Source: an uncultured Agathobacter sp. (GTDB lineage Bacteria; Bacillota; Clostridia; Lachnospirales; Lachnospiraceae). From it: a stretch of 64,000 nt of DNA. The notes under the pieces are model-generated. The model saw only the letters and a list, made by a program, of their open reading frames with translations. It ran no database searches and had not been told where the DNA came from. Both the position numbers and the translations under genes were made by a program. Where the stretch lies: NCBI GenBank assembly GCA_934307695.1, contig CAKRCS010000011.1, forward strand, positions 1 to 64,000. Direction: 5' to 3'. The stretch's first letter is position 1. Each line of letters starts with the position of its first letter. Shown here one piece after another: positions 60,411-64,000 of the stretch.

Positions 60411-61409
60411 ATGAAAGCAGGAAAATTATCGCAATCGGTGCTCAGCCGATCCGTTTTAAAACAACTTCATAGCAAAAATGACCGGGTACTGCTCGGCGCA
60501 TCTTTTGGAACGGATGCATGTGTGATTGATACCGAGCCGGATGAGGTTCAGGTGTTATCGGTTGATCCGGTCACCCTGACCGGTGTACACATCGGACGGC
60601 TTGCGGTCTGCAATGCGCTCAATGACATCGCAGCGATGGGCGCACGCCCGGTGGGGATATTAAGCAGTATCCTGTTGCCTACATCCGCAAACGAAACGCA
60701 GCTGCGGGCAATCATCAAGGAGATGGACGAGTCCTGCACACAGATGGGGGCGCAGATCCTTGGCGGGCATACGGAAGTGACCCGCGCGGTGCAGGAACCG
60801 GTACTTACGGTAACAGGCGTGGGTACTGTTAAGAAGGACAAACTGCTCCAGCCGGCAAATGTGCTGCCGGGAATGGACATACTCGTGACAAAGTGGATCG
60901 GACTTGAGGGAACCGCAATTCTTGCGACGGAGCAGGAAGAACTGCTTCGAACCAGATATTCGCAGCCATTTTTGGATAAAGCAAAGGCGTATGTTACGCT
61001 GCTATCCGCGGTGCCGGAGGCTGCAGTCGCCGCAAAGTCCGGGGCGTGCGCGATGCATGATGCCTCAGAGGGCGGTGTGTTTGGTGCTCTTTGGGAGTTT
61101 GCGGAAGCAGCAGGCGTCGGACTTCAGATCGATCTTAAAAAGATCCCGATTCGTCAGGAGACGATCGAAATCTGCGAATTTTTTGATATTAACCCGTATA
61201 AACTTGCATCGCAGGGCGCAATGATCATTGCGGCGGCAGATGGCAATGCGGTGGTGCGCGCGCTTGCGGCACAGGAGATACCGGCGGTGGTTGTCGGCAA
61301 GGCGACAGACAGCAATGACCGGGTACTGCTTTGCGATGGGGAACGCAGATTTTTGGAAACGCCACAGACGGATGAATTGCTTCATGTAGAAAGAACGAGA
61401 AAGGAATAA
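60411..61409 (+). CDS. AIR synthase-related (HypE-like) protein
   Basis: A 332-residue protein of the AIRS/PurM-HypE-ThiL superfamily. SFGTDACVID, VDPVTLTGVHIGRLAVCNALNDIAAMGARPVGI and ILGGHTEV form the ATP-binding N-terminal half; GLEGTAILATEQEELL, MHDASEGGVFGALWEFAEAAG and LASQGAMIIA form the C-terminal half. HypE-like members use ATP to activate a carboxamide or similar group. No other hydrogenase-maturation genes are near, so the substrate is open. It is followed after four bases by an Lrp-type regulator. Confidence 0.87.
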   Translation: MKAGKLSQSVLSRSVLKQLHSKNDRVLLGASFGTDACVIDTEPDEVQVLSVDPVTLTGVHIGRLAVCNALNDIAAMGARPVGILSSILLPTSANETQLRAIIKEMDESCTQMGAQILGGHTEVTRAVQEPVLTVTGVGTVKKDKLLQPANVLPGMDILVTKWIGLEGTAILATEQEELLRTRYSQPFLDKAKAYVTLLSAVPEAAVAAKSGACAMHDASEGGVFGALWEFAEAAGVGLQIDLKKIPIRQETIEICEFFDINPYKLASQGAMIIAAADGNAVVRALAAQEIPAVVVGKATDSNDRVLLCDGERRFLETPQTDELLHVERTRKE

Positions 61410-61413
61410 AAAA

Positions 61414-61893
61414 ATGAGAGAGAAGATTCTTACCTTTATTGAAAAGAATAGCCGGATCGATCTTGGCGAGCTGGCGATTTTACTTGGTTCAGACGAAGTT
61501 ACGATCATGAATGAGCTTGAGGCGATGGAGAATGAGCGCATCATCTGCGGCTATCCGACGCTGATCGACTGGGATAAAGCAGGCATCGAGAAGGTGACTG
61601 CGCTTATTGAAGCGCGTGTGACTCCGCAGAGAGATATGGGCTTTGACAAGGTAGCAGAGCGCATTTCGCGTTATCCGGAGGTAAATTCTGTTTACCTGAT
61701 CTCCGGCGGCTTTGATATCATGGTCACGATCGAGGGAAAGACACTGCGTGAGGTTTCACAGTTTGTTTCCGATAAGCTGTCTACAATCGATACGGTACTC
61801 AGCACAAAGACCTATTTTATTCTCAAGAAATACAAAGACCACGGAACAGTGATGGCTGCTCCTGCAAAAGACGAAAGGATTATGATGGCATAA
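61414..61893 (+). CDS. Lrp/AsnC-family regulator
   Basis: A 159-residue regulator: N-terminal winged helix (IDLGELAILLGSDEVTIMNELEAMENERIICGY) and a RAM ligand-binding domain (VTALIEARVTPQRDMGFDKVAERISRYPEVNSVYLISGGFDIMVTI). It likely senses an amino acid and controls the aminotransferase gene, whose ATG overlaps its stop by one base (TAATG). Good SD (GAAAGGAA). Confidence 0.92.
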   Translation: MREKILTFIEKNSRIDLGELAILLGSDEVTIMNELEAMENERIICGYPTLIDWDKAGIEKVTALIEARVTPQRDMGFDKVAERISRYPEVNSVYLISGGFDIMVTIEGKTLREVSQFVSDKLSTIDTVLSTKTYFILKKYKDHGTVMAAPAKDERIMMA

Positions 61894-63065
61894 TGAGAAA
61901 CCCGTTATCTAAAACGATACAGACGATACAGCCATCGGGAATCCGTAAGTTTTTTGACATCGTAAGTGAGATGGACGATGCTATCTCACTCGGAGTCGGA
62001 GAACCGGATTTTGATACACCGTGGCATATCCGCGATGAGGGCATCCACTCTTTGGAAATGGGAAGGACGTTTTACACCTCGAACGCGGGTTTGAAAGAAC
62101 TAAAATACGAAATTACGTTATTTTTAAAGCGAAAATATGATCTGAAGTATGATCCAAATAAGGAAATTTATGTGACAGTTGGAGGCAGCGAGGCAATCGA
62201 TGATGCCATGCGTGCCATGCTCGATCCGGGCGACGAGGTGCTGATCCCGCAGCCAAGCTATGTCTCCTACCTGCCGTGTGCGGTGCTTGCAAATGGTACA
62301 CCGGTGATCATTGAGCTGAAAGCGGAGAATGAGTTTAGGCTTACCACAGAGCAGCTTGAGGCTGCAATCACACCGAATACGAAGCTTTTGGTGCTTCCGT
62401 TCCCGAATAATCCGACCGGTGCGGTCATGGAGCGGGAGGATCTTGAGGCAATCGCAGAGGTTGTGATAAAGCATGACATTTTTGTATTAAGCGATGAGAT
62501 CTATTCGGAGCTTACTTATACGAAGAACAGCCATGTGTCTATCGCGTCCCTTCCTGGAATGAAGGAGCGTACCATCGTGATCAATGGTTTTTCCAAATCA
62601 CATGCGATGACCGGCTGGAGACTTGGATATGCCTGTGGCCCGGCAGAGGTGATCGCGCAGATGCTAAAGATCCATCAGTTTGCAATCATGTGTGCACCGA
62701 CCACCAGCCAGTATGCTGCTGTCGAGGCGATGAAAAACGGTGACGCGGATGTACTTGCAATGCGCGAGGAGTACAACGGCAGACGCAGATACCTGATGCA
62801 CAGATTTAAGGAGATGAATCTGGAGTGCTTCGAGCCGTTTGGCGCTTTTTACATGTTCCCGTGCATTAAGGAATTTGGCATGACCTCGGACGAGTTTGCG
62901 ACTGCACTTCTTAAGAAGGAGAAGGTGGCGGTTGTTCCGGGAACTGCATTCGGTGCGTGCGGCGAGGGCTTTATCCGTATATCTTACGCATACTCGCTGG
63001 AAAACCTAAAGACTGCGTTAGACCGGATCGAGGCATTTATAACGGACTTAAGAGAAAAGAAGTAG
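61893..63065 (+). CDS. class I/II PLP aminotransferase
   Basis: A 390-residue aminotransferase. SLGVGEPDFDTPWHIR, TVGGSEAIDDAMRAM, LPFPNNPTGAVMEREDL and DEIYSEL are conserved; the PLP lysine is in INGFSKSHAMTGWRLGY and the carboxylate-binding Arg in GFIRISYA. It resembles aspartate or aromatic aminotransferases (PatA/AraT type); the amino acid cannot be fixed. Translationally coupled to the Lrp regulator before it, which probably senses a related amino acid. Confidence 0.92.
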   Translation: MRNPLSKTIQTIQPSGIRKFFDIVSEMDDAISLGVGEPDFDTPWHIRDEGIHSLEMGRTFYTSNAGLKELKYEITLFLKRKYDLKYDPNKEIYVTVGGSEAIDDAMRAMLDPGDEVLIPQPSYVSYLPCAVLANGTPVIIELKAENEFRLTTEQLEAAITPNTKLLVLPFPNNPTGAVMEREDLEAIAEVVIKHDIFVLSDEIYSELTYTKNSHVSIASLPGMKERTIVINGFSKSHAMTGWRLGYACGPAEVIAQMLKIHQFAIMCAPTTSQYAAVEAMKNGDADVLAMREEYNGRRRYLMHRFKEMNLECFEPFGAFYMFPCIKEFGMTSDEFATALLKKEKVAVVPGTAFGACGEGFIRISYAYSLENLKTALDRIEAFITDLREKK

Positions 63066-63071
63066 ATAGTT

Positions 63072-63575
63072 ATGGCAACCTTAAATATTGTATTATATGA
63101 GCCGGAGATTCCGGCAAATACGGGAAATATCGGGCGTACCTGTGTGGCGACCGGCACACGGCTGCACCTGATCGAGCCGCTGGGCTTCTCGCTTAGTGAG
63201 AAGGCATTAAAACGGGCGGGAATGGACTACTGGAAGGATCTGGATGTCACGACCTATGAGGATTGGTCCGATTTTTGCGAGAAAAATCCGCAGGCAAAGA
63301 TCTATTATGCCACCACAAAGGCACGGCATGTGTATTCCGATGTAAGCTATGAACCGGATTGTTATATCATGTTTGGAAAGGAAAGCGCGGGAATCCCGGA
63401 GGAGATCTTAAAGGCAAATCCGGATACCTGTGTCCGGATTCCAATGATCGGGGAGACAAGATCCCTGAATCTTTCCAATTCTGTTGCAATCGTTCTGTAC
63501 GAGGCACTCCGCCAGAACAATTTCGACCACATGAAGCTGGAAGGACAATTACATCGATTGAGTTGGGATGAGTAA
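63072..63575 (+). CDS. trmL: TrmL tRNA (cytidine/uridine-34 2'-O)-methyltransferase
   Basis: A 167-residue SPOUT methyltransferase. Motif 1 is LYEPEIPANTGNIGRTC, motif 2 IMFGKESAGIPEEIL and motif 3 RIPMIGETRSLNLSNSVAIVLYEALRQ, which form the SAM-binding knot. It methylates the wobble ribose of tRNA-Leu. Follows the aminotransferase by six bases. Confidence 0.94.
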   Translation: MATLNIVLYEPEIPANTGNIGRTCVATGTRLHLIEPLGFSLSEKALKRAGMDYWKDLDVTTYEDWSDFCEKNPQAKIYYATTKARHVYSDVSYEPDCYIMFGKESAGIPEEILKANPDTCVRIPMIGETRSLNLSNSVAIVLYEALRQNNFDHMKLEGQLHRLSWDE

Positions 63576-63635
63576 CCAACAGAGAAAAGGGCAGGACGTG
63601 ACCGGATGGCATGTACCTGCGGTTGGGAGTAATCA

Positions 63636-64000
63636 ATGAGTATAATTAAAGCAGTTAATTTAGTACATGAATTTATCCGCAGGGATGAGGACAACAATGT
63701 GGAGTCCATTACCACCGCGTTAGATCATGTAGACCTGGAGGTACAGCCGGGGCAGTTTATCGCGATCTTAGGGCATAACGGATCCGGAAAATCCACACTG
63801 GCAAAGCACATCAATGCGCTTCTGGCACCGAGTGAGGGAACCATCTGGGTAGACGGAATGGATGTCTCAAAGGAGGAAAATGCGATCCCTGTCCGCCGGA
63901 GCGCAGGCATGGTGTTCCAGAACCCGGACAACCAGATCATCGCAAGCGTCGTGGAGGAGGATGTCGGATTTGGACCGGAGAATATCGGTGTGCCGACAGA
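63636..64000 (+). CDS. ecfA: ECF transporter ATPase, partial
   Basis: The first 121 codons of an energy-coupling factor ATPase, cut by the window end. Walker A is GHNGSGKST and the Q-loop region MVFQNPDNQIIASVVEEDVGFGPEN is diagnostic of EcfA/CbiO proteins, which power vitamin and metal uptake. Start ATG at 63636 follows GGGAG. A second ATPase, EcfT and often truA would be expected downstream. Confidence 0.92.
   Translation, partial: MSIIKAVNLVHEFIRRDEDNNVESITTALDHVDLEVQPGQFIAILGHNGSGKSTLAKHINALLAPSEGTIWVDGMDVSKEENAIPVRRSAGMVFQNPDNQIIASVVEEDVGFGPENIGVPT

Noticed and set aside
1..64000. tRNA, rRNA, prophage, transposase or plasmid origin
   Set aside because: Looked for characteristic cloverleaf ends, rRNA cores, integrase and transposase motifs on both strands and saw none.

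Overview
The window looks like a chromosome segment of an anaerobic gut Firmicute of the family Lachnospiraceae. The strongest pointer is a gene nearly identical in character to the butyryl-CoA:acetate CoA-transferase of the Roseburia / Eubacterium rectale group. Gram-positive features agree: a CpsB-type phosphatase, sortase B, LytR-CpsA-Psr protein, LtaS-like enzyme, VanW protein, ECF ATPase and consensus sigma-A promoters. I call the family with good confidence and the genus not at all. No tRNA, rRNA, CRISPR array, intact insertion sequence or prophage was seen.

Layout. 1-1060 is a scar region: an EF-Tu C-terminal tail with a terminator, an imperfect palindrome and a frameshifted amidohydrolase pseudogene. 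1062-3447 is a polar amino acid ABC importer, then a HisC-like aminotransferase (3628-4695). 4698-5436 holds two truncated genes placed head to head, an AraC regulator and a GH53 galactanase, probably the remains of a galactan-use locus. 5484-8682 carries a VanR/VanS-like two-component system with a PhoB-like direct repeat at its promoter, a membrane-anchored C39-like peptidase and a small membrane protein.

8797-22563 is an exopolysaccharide/capsule locus: CpsB phosphatase, CpsC co-polymerase, CpsD tyrosine kinase and LCP ligase for length control and wall attachment; a sorting-signal surface protein with its own class B sortase; four GT4 glycosyltransferases, an EpsG-like polymerase, a Wzx flippase and a TupA-like ATP-grasp enzyme. 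No initiating sugar-phosphate transferase is present. 22595-28394 follows with an HSP90-like GHKL ATPase, signal peptidase I, an Mrp-type P-loop ATPase and an LtaS-like polymer synthase.

28455-45980 is mostly housekeeping and transport: CsoR-type repressor, butyrate CoA-transferase, a GT2 enzyme, an EamA transporter, RNA methyltransferases RlmI, RsmH paralogue and RlmD, a TldD/TldE pair, a degenerate Ser/Thr kinase with a divergent helix-turn-helix protein, endonuclease IV, Nudix and MazG-like hydrolases. Between them lie accessory patches: an 18-bp in-frame tandem repeat, an AT-rich methyltransferase behind a palindrome, and a DUF3800 gene deleted to its two ends while its promoter and structured leader RNA remain.

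46100-49998 is the best candidate for an uncharacterised system: an AT-rich two-gene operon of two DUF262 proteins, only the second ending in an HNH-like (DUF1524) region, followed by an unrecognised protein. It most resembles GmrSD-like modification-sensing restriction. 50218-64000 returns to core genes: two membrane XRE regulators, HAD and Nudix hydrolases, SseB-like protein, YbaK deacylase, a RACo-like ferredoxin-ASKHA ATPase, DnaQ-type exonuclease, VanW protein, an AIRS protein with Lrp regulator and aminotransferase, TrmL and the start of an ECF ATPase gene cut by the window end.
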